Of a stretch of 64,000 bases of DNA, positions 8,019-16,770 are shown one piece after another. The DNA lies in assembly GCF_000022545.1 (NCBI RefSeq), contig NC_012883.1, positions 798,276 to 862,275 on the forward strand, written 5' to 3'. The position numbers were made by a program, and so were the translations under genes. Below the pieces are notes generated by a model, which saw only the letters and a list, made by a program, of their open reading frames with translations, ran no database searches and was not told the DNA's origin. The stretch comes from Thermococcus sibiricus MM 739 (lineage in GTDB: Archaea > Methanobacteriota_B > Thermococci > Thermococcales > Thermococcaceae). Numbering within the stretch: the first letter of the stretch is position 1; the number at the start of each line of letters is the position of its first letter.

Positions 8019-8237
8019 AAATGTGGCCCGCCCGTAACGACCGCTCTCATTGAAGCCATAAGGCACTCTCAAGCGGCTTAACCCAGGCGGGCCAGAATAG
8101 TGTACTCGGCCAGGGTTTCCCACGGTCATTGCGCTCCGTAACGCGGAAGGCCCTTCCGTGGGGACCTCGCTATGGCCGAGCTGTTGCCCCCGCATCGCCC
8201 CCACCTTCATTATTTGGGCGGGTCCTCGCGCAGGGGC
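8019..8237 (-). ncRNA. Candidate triple-hairpin H/ACA guide RNA
   Basis: A GC-rich transcript in AT-rich surroundings folds by eye into three consecutive hairpins, at 8186-8237, 8105-8180 and 8025-8093. Lower stems are GCCCCTGC/GCGGGGGC (one G-U), CTCGGCCA/TGGCCGAG and GGCCCGCC/GGCGGGCC. Each is followed within 0-2 nt by ACA (8184-8182, 8103-8101, 8024-8022). Each also has an internal loop suited to a pseudouridylation pocket, and AATGA on the 3' side of the upper stem, consistent with an L7Ae-binding K-turn or K-loop. A TATA box lies about 25 nt before the predicted 5' end. Three-unit H/ACA RNAs are known from Pyrococcus. Targets were not assigned. Confidence 0.75.
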
Positions 8238-8257
8238 ATTATAAATTAGGGTGTTCC

Positions 8258-8265
8258 TTTATAAA
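8258..8265 (-). promoter_or_regulatory. TATA box of the H/ACA RNA
   Basis: On the minus strand the sequence GGATTTATAAAGG is centred about 25 nt upstream of 8237, the first base of hairpin 1. It overlaps the stop codon of the HAD hydrolase gene, so the RNA seems to have its own promoter at that gene's end. Confidence 0.6.
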
Positions 8266-8924
8266 TCCTTATCTATTAGCGAACGTACCAATTGGACGAG
8301 CTCGTTCAAATTTTCTACATAGTAATCAGCACCCTCTATCTTTCCAAATCTCATTACCTGCACGGCCTTAGCTCCAGCTCCATGGGCGGCCAAAATATCT
8401 GAAAGCGAATCGCCTACTACAAGGGCCTCTTTGGGGGAAACTTCTAGTGCTTTGAGGGATTTTTTGATTAAATATGGGTTAGGTTTAGCACCATCTAAAT
8501 ACTTGTAGTCCTTCCCAAGAACAACATCAAAATACCTTTTTAGGCCAAAAAGGTTTAATACAAATTCTGTGCAGTCTTGAGAGGCATTACTCACCGCTGC
8601 CATTTTTAAGCCCATCTCTTTGAAAGTCTTTAAGACATCAACATCCAGAAAAGCCTTTATTAAACCCTGCTCCGCGGCCCACTTTCTGTATTTAAGTTTC
8701 GCCCTGTCTATGGCTTTCCAGAATTCCACATGATCTACACCGAGGTTCTCGACCCAACTTCGTGGCAGTTTTCCCTTTACCATCTTTTTGTATGTTTCAA
8801 AATCTACGTTGGCCTCAAGATTTTTTATCTCCCTTTTAGCCCACTTTTCAAACCATTCCTTACCATCATAGCTCTCATAATACACGAGGGTCTCATCAAC
8901 ATCAAAGATTAGAGCTTTTATCAT
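8259..8924 (-). CDS. HAD-superfamily hydrolase
   Basis: 221 residues. Motif I is IFDVDETLVYY (the DxDxT nucleophile and acid) at residues 6-16, motif II is AAVSNAS, motif III is the Lys in GAKPNPYLIKK, and motif IV is VVGDSLSDILAA. A helical cap lies between residues 20 and 90. It should be a Mg-dependent small-molecule phosphatase of unknown substrate. The ATG at 8924 has GGGAGG upstream; the TTG five codons earlier is less likely. The H/ACA RNA begins just beyond its 3' end. Confidence 0.88.
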   Translation of the reverse strand: MIKALIFDVDETLVYYESYDGKEWFEKWAKREIKNLEANVDFETYKKMVKGKLPRSWVENLGVDHVEFWKAIDRAKLKYRKWAAEQGLIKAFLDVDVLKTFKEMGLKMAAVSNASQDCTEFVLNLFGLKRYFDVVLGKDYKYLDGAKPNPYLIKKSLKALEVSPKEALVVGDSLSDILAAHGAGAKAVQVMRFGKIEGADYYVENLNELVQLVRSLIDKDL

Positions 8925-8954
8925 CTTATCCTCCCTCAAAGGATTTAATCCAAT

Positions 8955-9066
8955 CTCCTCACTAGCCGGACCACATGATCATTACCGGCTATCTCCGTAA
9001 CAGACGAATCACCGGTTACTTTGCACTTAGTCCATTACGAACCTTCCAGCCGTTGGGCTGTTCCAA
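8955..9066. other. Possible structured RNA, strand uncertain
   Basis: The 238-bp gap between the HAD and threonine dehydratase genes holds a relatively GC-rich stretch with three adjacent hairpins: CTAGCCGG/CCGGCTA, GTAAC/GTTAC and CAGCC/GGCTG. A minus-strand TATA-like ATTTAAATA sits near 9090. No C/D or H/ACA boxes and no tRNA shape were recognised. The rest of the gap shows nothing. Confidence 0.3.
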
Positions 9067-9178
9067 ATTGTTATTATGCTGTATTTTGAGATATTTAAAT
9101 CTTCCTCACTAGCTTTCCCTCACGTATCCTCCACTTTCACAAGGAGTCTTGCGAGCAACAAAAAGATAAAGAAGAAAA

Positions 9179-10144
9179 TTAACCAAACGCCTTTAAAATT
9201 TTTCTAAGTCTGTCCAAACTTATCCTGCATCCACTGAGTATAAGAACAACATTCTTGCCCTTAAATCTTGGGGCCTCCTTTAAATAGGCCGCTACTGAAA
9301 GCGCAGCTGCCCCTTCAATTAACATGTGATGTTTTTCCAGCATTAAGAGAATGGACTCTGCAATCTCTTCCTCGGAGAGTAAGATAAAGTCATCCACATA
9401 CTTTCTGCATAGTTCAAAAGTTATAGAATCTTTTTCAATTCCTCCGGCAGTCCCATCCGCTAGCGTTGGTTTCGACTCTAGCTCAAGAATTTTCCCCGCC
9501 TTTATTGAGTAATACATTACAGCAGAGTTCTCCGGTTGAACTCCTATTATTTCCACATCTTTCATTTTCTCCTTCAGGTATCCTGCGATTCCTGAGATTA
9601 GGCCTCCCCCACCTACCGGAACCAAAACGGCATCAATTTTCCCAAGCTGCTTTTCAAGTTCGACCCCTATGGTTCCCTGTCCTCCTATGACTTTTGGATC
9701 GTTGTAGGGAGGCACGTATATCATCTCTTGTTCTTCGGCGAAATTTCTGGCAAAAATCTCTGTCTTGACAGTATCATTTCCATAAAATCTAAGCTCTACA
9801 TTATACTGTTTTATATCTTGAATTTTTGCTGGGGAAGCATTTTCAGGTAAGAATACAATTCCATTGAGGTTAAGGAAGTTGCTGGCATAGGCAAATGCGG
9901 CCCCGTGATTCCCACTGGATGCAGTTACTATCCCTCTTTTCTTCTCTTCTTCACTTAGTGAGAGTAGCTTGTTAAACACGCCTCGAATTTTAAAAGATCC
10001 GGTTAGTTGAAAGTTCTCCAATTTTAGGTAGACATTAGCATTTCCTTTTTGACTTAAAAAGGGAGAATAGTCCAGAGGAGTTTCTCGAATGTAGTCTCTA
10101 ATTCTCATTTCTGCATCTAAAACTTCCTTGACAATCTTAATCAT
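9179..10144 (-). CDS. ilvA: Threonine/serine dehydratase (PLP fold type II)
   Basis: 321 residues. The PLP Lys is in TGSFKIRG (about residue 53), SSGNHG (about 76-81) contacts the cofactor, and VPVGGGGLISG binds its phosphate. It deaminates threonine (and serine) to 2-oxobutyrate (pyruvate). The protein lacks the C-terminal ACT-like regulatory domain of biosynthetic IlvA, so it resembles short catabolic dehydratases or serine racemases. The upstream aminotransferase gene ends in TAA directly joined to this ATG, so the two are one transcript. Confidence 0.85.
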   Translation of the reverse strand: MIKIVKEVLDAEMRIRDYIRETPLDYSPFLSQKGNANVYLKLENFQLTGSFKIRGVFNKLLSLSEEEKKRGIVTASSGNHGAAFAYASNFLNLNGIVFLPENASPAKIQDIKQYNVELRFYGNDTVKTEIFARNFAEEQEMIYVPPYNDPKVIGGQGTIGVELEKQLGKIDAVLVPVGGGGLISGIAGYLKEKMKDVEIIGVQPENSAVMYYSIKAGKILELESKPTLADGTAGGIEKDSITFELCRKYVDDFILLSEEEIAESILLMLEKHHMLIEGAAALSVAAYLKEAPRFKGKNVVLILSGCRISLDRLRKILKAFG

Positions 10145-11281
10145 TTAATTCTGCCTCCATGAGTCTAAAAACTCTTTAAAGCGTTTTAGTCCTTCTATCA
10201 TAACATCAACAGGATTTCCATATCCTATTCTAAGATGATTTTCGATGCCAAAGCAAGATCCGGGGACAAGGAAGGTACTCTTCTCTTTTATGAGCCTTAT
10301 GGCAAGTTCTTCTGATGGGATTTCAAGGTTATACCTCAAAAAAGCAACGGTTCCTGCTTTTGGAGGAACCCAATCCACCAATGGTTCCTCTTTGATCCAT
10401 TCTTCAAGGAGTTTAAAGTTTTTGCGAAGTATCTTCAAGTTGCGCTCGTATATTTTCTCTGCATGTTCAATTGCAAGTGCAGCAAGCTTTTCTATGAGTA
10501 AGCTAATACTAATTGTTGTATAGTCCCTATGAAGAGTTAATTCCTTAGCAACCTCCTCGCTTGAAGTTGCTATCCATCCGAGGCGTAGACCTGTTAGAGA
10601 CAATGGCTTTGAGAAAGAGTTCGTTGCTATTGCTCTATCTGAGATATCAACTATCGAGGGGACCCAATCTTCTGGGTTTATATAAAGTCCTCTATACGAT
10701 TCATCGTTTAAAACGTAGGCGTTTGCATCTTCAGCGATCTCAGTAATTCCTCTCAGCATTTTTTCATCTAAAAGTGCACCTGTGGGATTATTAGGGCTGT
10801 TTACTACTATTAGTTTTGTTTTCTTATCTACCAGTTCATTGAGCTCATCAAGGTCAGGCATCCAGTTATTCTCTTCATGGAGATGCCAAAGCTTTATCTT
10901 AGCTCCAAAGGATTCGGGAACACTGTAAAGCTGTTGGTATGTGGGGAAAATCGAGATAACAGTATCTCCGGATTCAACTAAGCTATAAAAAACCTGGAAG
11001 TTTGCATCTATTGCCCCATGGGTTGTGAATATGGTATCTGGCTTTACGTTCTTGTAAAATCCGCTTAAACCTTTTTTCAGTTCTGGAAGTCCTTCAACAT
11101 ATCCGTACGTGAGTTGCAAGTCTTTGATTTTTTCAAGAAAATCTGGTTCCCCAACAAATTCTAGGAACTCCCCAAGGGTGAATGGCTTTACACAGGTTTC
11201 AGCTATATTTAATTCGACATTATGTTCGTACTCTCCCATAAATCGCTCGACGAGAAATGGTTTCACTTTCACAAATTTCAC
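10145..11281 (-). CDS. PLP-dependent class I/II aminotransferase
   Basis: 378 residues of fold type I. The SPNNPTG segment (about 165-171), NDESYRG (Asp that holds the PLP ring nitrogen) and TNSFSKPLSLTGLRLGW (Schiff-base Lys near residue 230) are all present, with the substrate-carboxylate Arg in HLRIGYGNP. It is of the group loosely annotated capreomycidine synthase-like. It directly precedes the threonine dehydratase with no gap, suggesting joint amino-acid catabolism, which is inference. Confidence 0.85.
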   Translation of the reverse strand: MKFVKVKPFLVERFMGEYEHNVELNIAETCVKPFTLGEFLEFVGEPDFLEKIKDLQLTYGYVEGLPELKKGLSGFYKNVKPDTIFTTHGAIDANFQVFYSLVESGDTVISIFPTYQQLYSVPESFGAKIKLWHLHEENNWMPDLDELNELVDKKTKLIVVNSPNNPTGALLDEKMLRGITEIAEDANAYVLNDESYRGLYINPEDWVPSIVDISDRAIATNSFSKPLSLTGLRLGWIATSSEEVAKELTLHRDYTTISISLLIEKLAALAIEHAEKIYERNLKILRKNFKLLEEWIKEEPLVDWVPPKAGTVAFLRYNLEIPSEELAIRLIKEKSTFLVPGSCFGIENHLRIGYGNPVDVMIEGLKRFKEFLDSWRQN

Positions 11282-11381
11282 CCAAGCGGTATTTTTAGAC
11301 TAAAATATATAAAAGTTGCTTGAAGTACACAATCAAAAGGATTTAGAGTAGAGTGAAACAAAAAAGGGAGATAGAATAAAA

Positions 11382-12113
11382 CTAAAACAGATCTTCAAGT
11401 TTTACATCAATCTTATCTGGGATAAATGGCAACACATGTCTTGTGGTTTTTGGAGAGTATACCTCTCCTCTTTTTACAAGTTCCATAACCTCTTCTTTGC
11501 TTGGAGCCTTTCTTATGAAGACGTAGTCAATTTCCCCTTTCTCCATGTCTTCTCTTGCATCTTCTTTAAGGCCGTAATAAATGAGTTCAATTTCTCCTTC
11601 GACACTCATCTCGTCCAAGACTTTACTAACCTTTTTCTGTTCATTAAGGGCTCCAGGGATCGTAAAAGTCTTCTCTTTACCAACTAAAGCAAAGGCAATT
11701 TCTCCTCTCTCGGCTTTCTCTTCAGCTTCTTTATCTTCAAGCACTTCAAGCCCCTCTGCTTTTAATCTTTCAATGACCTTGTTAAGATCGCCCTTGAAAG
11801 CCGGGTACCAAGTATAAACTTTGACATCATCACTAAAGTAGTCAAGAATTACTGAAGGAGCCTTCTTAGCACCAAGTTTTTCTAACCCAGCCCATCTGTG
11901 GTGACCATCCACTATTAGGTACATGTCTTCTCCGGGAACTTTGGCTAGGAGCATTGGCTTCCAGAAAACACCGGATCCTGTTACACTCTCAATAAATGCT
12001 TCAAGCTCTTTTTGGACAAGTTGCTCGTGAGGTTTCATTTTATCGAGTTCAATAAAAACATATTCAACTTTTTTCGTTGGAATGTTGTATTTTGGAACCT
12101 TCTCGACACCCAT
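11382..12113 (-). CDS. serK: ADP-dependent free L-serine kinase (ParB/Srx fold)
   Basis: 243 residues. The VDGHHRWAGLEKLGA motif (about residues 69-83) is the ParB/sulfiredoxin-type active segment. Overall sequence and length match SerK of Thermococcus kodakarensis, which phosphorylates free serine with ADP to give O-phosphoserine for cysteine synthesis. It is not a partition protein despite its fold. It stands alone; the gap after it contains an IS605-type hairpin. Confidence 0.85.
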   Translation of the reverse strand: MGVEKVPKYNIPTKKVEYVFIELDKMKPHEQLVQKELEAFIESVTGSGVFWKPMLLAKVPGEDMYLIVDGHHRWAGLEKLGAKKAPSVILDYFSDDVKVYTWYPAFKGDLNKVIERLKAEGLEVLEDKEAEEKAERGEIAFALVGKEKTFTIPGALNEQKKVSKVLDEMSVEGEIELIYYGLKEDAREDMEKGEIDYVFIRKAPSKEEVMELVKRGEVYSPKTTRHVLPFIPDKIDVKLEDLF

Positions 12114-12292
12114 TCTTCATACCCCCTAAGATTACATTATTGGAAAACATTTCATGAAATAAAAGCTTTTCTTATATCCGGAGACGTGTCATTTCATGTA
12201 GTGATGAAGGTAAGCTTAGTTGATCTCTCTGCTGCCCTAAAGCTAGGAATTTGTGAGTATAATTGCTTGTTCTTAGTTTTTACCACCCCTTC

Positions 12293-12324
12293 TGAAATCT
12301 CGCCCTTTAGGGTGGGGTAGGTCA
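12293..12324 (+). mobile_element. Solo IS200/IS605-type right-end hairpin (copy 2)
   Basis: TGAAATCTCGCCCTTTAGGG plus TGGGGTAGGTCA matches the other copies and is in the same orientation. It lies in the 330-bp gap between serK and psmB. A short open frame just upstream (about 12206-12320, reading MKVSLVDLSAAL) could be the stub of a lost gene, but is too short to call. No transposase is present. Confidence 0.45.
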
Positions 12325-12361
12325 CATCTCAAACTTTAGAGGGGAAAAGCTAACATTTTTG

Positions 12362-12376
12362 CGAAAACTTTAAATA
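12362..12376 (+). promoter_or_regulatory. Promoter of the psmB-fttA cluster
   Basis: GCGAAAACTTTAAATAC is a good BRE plus TATA match. Initiation would fall near 12400, leaving a leader of about 50 nt before psmB. Confidence 0.5.
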
Positions 12377-12452
12377 CTACCGCAATAAAAGCCCAACTGT
12401 AGCAGTTGTTTCTATTCTCAAGCTAAGAAAATATTCCTAAGGGGTGTGGGCT

Positions 12453-13067
12453 TTGGACAAAATTAAAGGGACAACAACAGTAGGCATTGTTTGTAAGGAT
12501 GGAGTAGTCTTAACTGCAGACAGGAGAGCTTCATTGGGTAATATGGTCATTTCAAAAGGAGTTACTAAAATATTCCAGGTGGATGACCACTTGGCATTGG
12601 CAGGAGCAGGAGCAGTAGGTGACATATTGAGCCTTGTTAGAGCACTCAGAGCAGAATCAAAGTTGTACAGAGCGAAAGTCGGTAAGGAAATGAGCACAAA
12701 AGCATTGGCAACTCTAACTTCAAACATTCTAAGTGGTAGGAAGTACCTTCCATATTTTGGTTGGTTCTTAATCGGGGGTTATGATGAAAAGCCGAGTCTT
12801 TATTCAATTGACATGGCTGGAGGAATTACCGAAGATAAGTATGTTTCTGCAGGTTCGGGTATGGAGTTTGCATACTCTATTTTAGACAATGAATATAGTG
12901 AAAAAATTACTCTGAATAACGGGGTTAAGCTTGCAATAAAAGCCATAAACGCTGCTATAAAAAGAGATGTTTTTACTGGAGATGGGATAATGGTGGTTAC
13001 CATAGACAGAGAGGGTTACAGAGAGCTTTCTAAAGAAGAAGTGGAGAAACTCCTCAAAAAGCTTTAG
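12453..13067 (+). CDS. psmB: Proteasome subunit beta
   Basis: 204 residues from the TTG at 12453 (or 207 from the GTG at 12444). The mature protein starts at the catalytic Thr of [13 protein letters not shown], after a propeptide of 6-9 residues that is removed autocatalytically. Lys33 of the active site is in the DRRAS block, and GSGMEFA and FTGDGI are family signatures. I prefer the TTG start because GGGGTG lies 6 nt before it but overlaps the GTG. Thermococcales carry two beta subunits; this is the active, Thr-containing form. It works with the alpha ring and PAN in protein turnover. Confidence 0.93.
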   Translation: MDKIKGTTTVGIVCKDGVVLTADRRASLGNMVISKGVTKIFQVDDHLALAGAGAVGDILSLVRALRAESKLYRAKVGKEMSTKALATLTSNILSGRKYLPYFGWFLIGGYDEKPSLYSIDMAGGITEDKYVSAGSGMEFAYSILDNEYSEKITLNNGVKLAIKAINAAIKRDVFTGDGIMVVTIDREGYRELSKEEVEKLLKKL

Positions 13068-13085
13068 TTCTGAGAGGTGATTAGC

Positions 13086-15032
13086 GTGATAAAGAGAGAA
13101 ACGAACGTTGAAGAGATCTTAAAGGAAATTAGAGAGATCATAAATCAGATGGTACCTAGAGAAGCTAAGATAAGTGATGTTGAATTTGAAGGCCCTGAAC
13201 TTGTTATTTATGTTAAGAATCCTGAAGTTGTAATGCAAGATGGGGAGCTTATAAAAAATCTTGCTAAAGTTTTAAAGAAGAGGATTAGTGTCAGGCCGGA
13301 TCCTGACGTTCTTTTGGATCCTGAGAAGGCTGAAGAGCTAATTAAAGAACTAGTGCCTTCTGAGGCTGAGATCACTAATATAAGTTTTGATCCTTCTGTT
13401 GGAGAAGTCATAATTGAGGCCAAAAAACCAGGGCTTGTTATTGGAAAAAATGGTGAGACTCTCAGAGAAATTACACAGAAAGTTTATTGGGCCCCTAAAG
13501 TTATTAGGACACCCCCATTACAATCCCAGACCATATACTCCATTAGAGGGATTCTTCAATCAGAAAGCAAAGATAGGAGAAAGTTCCTGCGGCAAGTTGG
13601 AAGAAACATATACAGAAAGCCGGAGCTTAAAAGTGACTGGATAAGGATAACAGCTCTTGGAGGATTTAGAGAAGTTGGTAGAAGTGCGCTACTCCTTCAA
13701 ACAAATGAGAGTTTTGTGCTGGTTGACTTTGGAGTCAATGTAGCTGAGCTTAATGACCCTAAAAAGGGCCTGCCACACTTTGAAGCTCCAGAATTCACCT
13801 ATGTTCTCAAAGAAAGACTTTTGGATGCAATAATAGTCACTCACGCCCACTTGGACCACTCCGGATTGTTGCCATATTTGTTTAGATACAATCTATTTGA
13901 TGGGCCTATTTATACTACCCCTCCCACGAGGGACCTCATGATTCTTCTTCAAAAAGACTTTATTGAAATTCAGCAAAGTAATGGGGTTGAACCTCTCTAC
14001 AGGATGAAAGACATTAAGGAGGTTGTCAAACACACCATTGCTTTGGATTATGGAGAAGTTAGGGACATCTCTCCAGATCTCAGACTTACTCTACACAACG
14101 CAGGTCACGTCCTTGGGTCTGCAATAGCCCATCTACACGTTGGAAATGGGCTCCACAATATAGCTGTTACTGGAGATTTTAAATTCGCCCCTACACGTTT
14201 ATTTGAGCCTGCAAATTCAAAGTTCCCCAGACTTGAAACCCTTATCATGGAGTCTACGTATGGTGGTAGTAGAGATTACCAAATGCCCAGAGAAGAAGCA
14301 GAAAAGAAGCTCATTGAAACCATCATGCACACAATAAAGAGAAAAGGGAAGGTCTTAATACCTGCCATGGCAGTGGGAAGATCTCAAGAGATTATGATAG
14401 CTTTAGAGGATTATGCCAGAGTGGGAGGGTTTGAAGTCCCAATTTACCTAGATGGAATGATTTGGGAGGCCACGGCTATTCACACAGCATATCCAGAGTA
14501 CTTAAGCAAAAACCTAAGGAACCAGATATTCCATGAGGGTTATAATCCATTCCTAAATGAAATATTCAAACCAGTGGCAAATGCTAACGAAAGAAAAGAC
14601 ATTATAGAAAGTGAAGAACCGGCTATAATTATAGCCTCATCTGGCATGCTTGTAGGAGGGCCAAGTGTTGAGTATTTCAAGCATTTAGCACCTGACCCGA
14701 GAAATTCCCTCGTTTTCGTAAGCTACCAGGCCGAGGGTACACTAGGTAGACAAGTTCAGAGAGGTCTTAGAGAGATTCCAATGATTGGAGAAGGAGGAAA
14801 AACTGAAGCTATTCAAATAAACATGGAGATTCATACAATAGATGGATTTTCAGGTCACGCTGATAGAAGAGAATTGATGAATTATATTTCAAGAGTAAGA
14901 CCAAGGCCAGAGAGAGTAATCACTGTACACGGTGAACCTCAGAAATGTTTGGATTTGGCTTCTAGTATTCACAAGAAATTTGGCATTTCTACAAGGGCTC
15001 CAAACAATTTGGACGCAATTAGACTTAAGTAA
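13086..15032 (+). CDS. fttA: Transcription termination factor / ribonuclease FttA (aCPSF1, KH-MBL-beta-CASP)
   Basis: 648 residues. Two N-terminal KH domains (about 1-145, including PGLVIGKNGETL) precede a metallo-beta-lactamase core with THAHLDHSG (zinc motif 2) and a beta-CASP insert with MESTYGG and PAMAVGRSQE, ending in GFSGHADRRELM and VHGEPQK. FttA cuts nascent RNA and terminates transcription genome-wide in archaea. The GTG at 13086 (MIKRETNVEEI) is chosen over the GTG at 13077, because GAGGTGAT fits it and the orthologue begins MIKRE. It follows psmB by 18 bp. Confidence 0.95.
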   Translation: MIKRETNVEEILKEIREIINQMVPREAKISDVEFEGPELVIYVKNPEVVMQDGELIKNLAKVLKKRISVRPDPDVLLDPEKAEELIKELVPSEAEITNISFDPSVGEVIIEAKKPGLVIGKNGETLREITQKVYWAPKVIRTPPLQSQTIYSIRGILQSESKDRRKFLRQVGRNIYRKPELKSDWIRITALGGFREVGRSALLLQTNESFVLVDFGVNVAELNDPKKGLPHFEAPEFTYVLKERLLDAIIVTHAHLDHSGLLPYLFRYNLFDGPIYTTPPTRDLMILLQKDFIEIQQSNGVEPLYRMKDIKEVVKHTIALDYGEVRDISPDLRLTLHNAGHVLGSAIAHLHVGNGLHNIAVTGDFKFAPTRLFEPANSKFPRLETLIMESTYGGSRDYQMPREEAEKKLIETIMHTIKRKGKVLIPAMAVGRSQEIMIALEDYARVGGFEVPIYLDGMIWEATAIHTAYPEYLSKNLRNQIFHEGYNPFLNEIFKPVANANERKDIIESEEPAIIIASSGMLVGGPSVEYFKHLAPDPRNSLVFVSYQAEGTLGRQVQRGLREIPMIGEGGKTEAIQINMEIHTIDGFSGHADRRELMNYISRVRPRPERVITVHGEPQKCLDLASSIHKKFGISTRAPNNLDAIRLK

Positions 15033-15062
15033 TTTTCTTCTAATTTTCATTTGGTGAGTACC

Positions 15063-16394
15063 ATGATAAAATGTGTTAAGTGTGGAAGAGAATATGACCA
15101 CTTTTTTCCTCCTAGGTGCATATGTGGTGCACTTCTTGAGATCGGATATGATTATTCATCTGTAGATATTACTAAATGGAAAACTCGAGAAAGGGGGGTA
15201 TGGAAATACAAGGAACTTTTGCCTCCAGTCAAAAAAGTAATCTCCCTCAAGGAAGGAGGGACGCCATTAGTCAGAGCAAAAATTGGTGAAAAGCTCGGTT
15301 TTGCAGTTTTTATTAAGGATGAAACTCGAAACCCTACTGGTTCATTTAGAGATAGATTGGCAACTGTAGGGGTTTCTTATGGTCTATCTCATGCTAACAA
15401 TGGTTTTATTGTTGCGAGTGACGGGAACGCAGCGGCTTCTCTAGCTGCTTATGCAGCAAGGGCAAACAAAGAGGCCTTTGTTGTGGTCCCTAAAAAAGTG
15501 GATCGGGGAAAACTTATTCAGATGATTGCATTTGGCGCAAAGATCATAAAATATGGAGATAGTGTGGATGAGTGTATTGAATATGCATCAGAACTCTCCC
15601 GGCTAAATGGTCTATATGATATAACTCCGGAAAACAATATAATTGGACTTGAAGGGCAAAAAACTCTTGCCTTCGAATTGTGGGAGGACATCAATCCAAC
15701 TCACGTCATTATTCCTACTGGGAGTGGGAGCAATTTATACAGTATATACAAAGGCTTTAAAGAACTTTTAGAGGTAGGGGCCATAGAAGAGCTTCCAAAA
15801 TTGGTAGCAGTACAAACTGAAAATTGTTCTCCGATTGCATCAGAGATATTGGGTTTAACATCAAAAAAAGACTTCACAAAGGCCTTAGGCCTTTATGTCA
15901 AAGATCCTGTTAATAAGGAACTTGCAACAAATGCTGTGAAAGAAAGTGGAGGGACTGCAGTACTTGTCAGGGAAGAGGAGCTTGATCTTGGAGAAAAGGA
16001 GCTTGCAAAGGAGGGAGTCTTTGCTGAATATTCATCAGCAGTTGTTATTCCAGCTTTGTTGAAGTTGCATGAGGAGGGATATTTCGAGAAAGATGATAAA
16101 GTTGCATTGGTTGTAACAGGATCAGGTCTCAAAAGCTATTATGCGGAAGAAAAAGAACGTTTTTCAATAGGTGGAACAAAATTAAGTATCCTCCGCTTAT
16201 TGAGAGGAAGGTCCATGTACGGTTATGAACTTTGGGAAAATCTAGAAAAGCCCATGAAATACCAAGCAGTTTATCAGCATATAAGAGAGCTTGAAAGTCT
16301 CGAGTTGATAGAAGAAGCTTATAAACGTGGTAGAAGAACATACTACAAACTCACTGAAAAGGGACAAAGATTACTTGAAAACTTTGAGGGATAA
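15063..16394 (+). CDS. Threonine synthase-like PLP enzyme fused to a PadR-like winged helix
   Basis: 443 residues. An N-terminal zinc ribbon (CVKCGREY...RCICG) is followed by a fold type II PLP domain with the Lys in PTGSFRDRL (written NPTGSFRD, where the usual SFK is replaced by SFR) and VIPTGSGSN for the PLP phosphate. From about residue 370, LSILRLLRGRSMYGYELWEN through YKLTEKGQRLLENF is a PadR-type winged helix. The ATG at 15063 with GGTGAG upstream is chosen. The Arg at the expected PLP-Lys position means catalysis is doubtful, and a sensory or regulatory role is possible. It lies 30 bp after fttA. Confidence 0.75.
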   Translation: MIKCVKCGREYDHFFPPRCICGALLEIGYDYSSVDITKWKTRERGVWKYKELLPPVKKVISLKEGGTPLVRAKIGEKLGFAVFIKDETRNPTGSFRDRLATVGVSYGLSHANNGFIVASDGNAAASLAAYAARANKEAFVVVPKKVDRGKLIQMIAFGAKIIKYGDSVDECIEYASELSRLNGLYDITPENNIIGLEGQKTLAFELWEDINPTHVIIPTGSGSNLYSIYKGFKELLEVGAIEELPKLVAVQTENCSPIASEILGLTSKKDFTKALGLYVKDPVNKELATNAVKESGGTAVLVREEELDLGEKELAKEGVFAEYSSAVVIPALLKLHEEGYFEKDDKVALVVTGSGLKSYYAEEKERFSIGGTKLSILRLLRGRSMYGYELWENLEKPMKYQAVYQHIRELESLELIEEAYKRGRRTYYKLTEKGQRLLENFEG

Positions 16395-16443
16395 TGGAAA
16401 GTATTTTAAATGAATCTTTAAAGTAAGTTTTAGGTGGTAGAAG

Positions 16444-16767
16444 GTGAACGCTGAAAATAAAATGTCAATCATATTTTATGGAATCGGTGCATTAGCAGGA
16501 GTGATTAGTGGCATTTTATCTACTCAGGCTCCAATGGGCTACGTTGCCGGTTTGTTAGTCTATTTAATCTCACCCAAGGTAGTTATGGCCGTTGTTAAAG
16601 ACCTTCCCGAAGAACTTAAAAATGATAGGGTTCTCCTGAGAAAAGGTATATGGGGCTTCCTTTTGTTCTGGTTGTACTTCACACTGTTTAGTTATAACTT
16701 AATACTCCAACCAGAGCCAAAATTTTACTCAAATCAATCACTACTCTACAACATAACGAAGGGATGA
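16444..16767 (+). CDS. EMC6-like membrane protein
   Basis: 107 residues with hydrophobic segments at about 9-24, 32-48 and 73-93, and a charged loop VKDLPEELKND between helices 2 and 3. This resembles archaeal EMC6-like proteins. Start is GTG with GGTGG upstream. It ends 3 nt before rpiA, so the genes are co-transcribed. No specific role can be assigned. Confidence 0.6.
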   Translation: MNAENKMSIIFYGIGALAGVISGILSTQAPMGYVAGLLVYLISPKVVMAVVKDLPEELKNDRVLLRKGIWGFLLFWLYFTLFSYNLILQPEPKFYSNQSLLYNITKG

Positions 16768-16770
16768 TGG

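Noticed and set aside
8019-8237. RNase P RNA or SRP 7S RNA
   Set aside because: The unit is about 220 nt and lacks the conserved RNase P core blocks and the SRP Alu/S-domain features; three ACA-terminated hairpins fit H/ACA better.
8129-8371. 80-codon plus-strand frame
   Set aside because: It crosses the structured RNA and the antisense of the HAD gene and has no ribosome site.
11382-12113. ParB partition protein
   Set aside because: The ParB/Srx-like motif and full length match SerK, the ADP-dependent serine kinase; there is no helix-turn-helix or parA next to it.
13414-13644. Frames inside fttA, rpiA, dctM and similar genes
   Set aside because: They are shadows of strongly coding frames with no ribosome sites.
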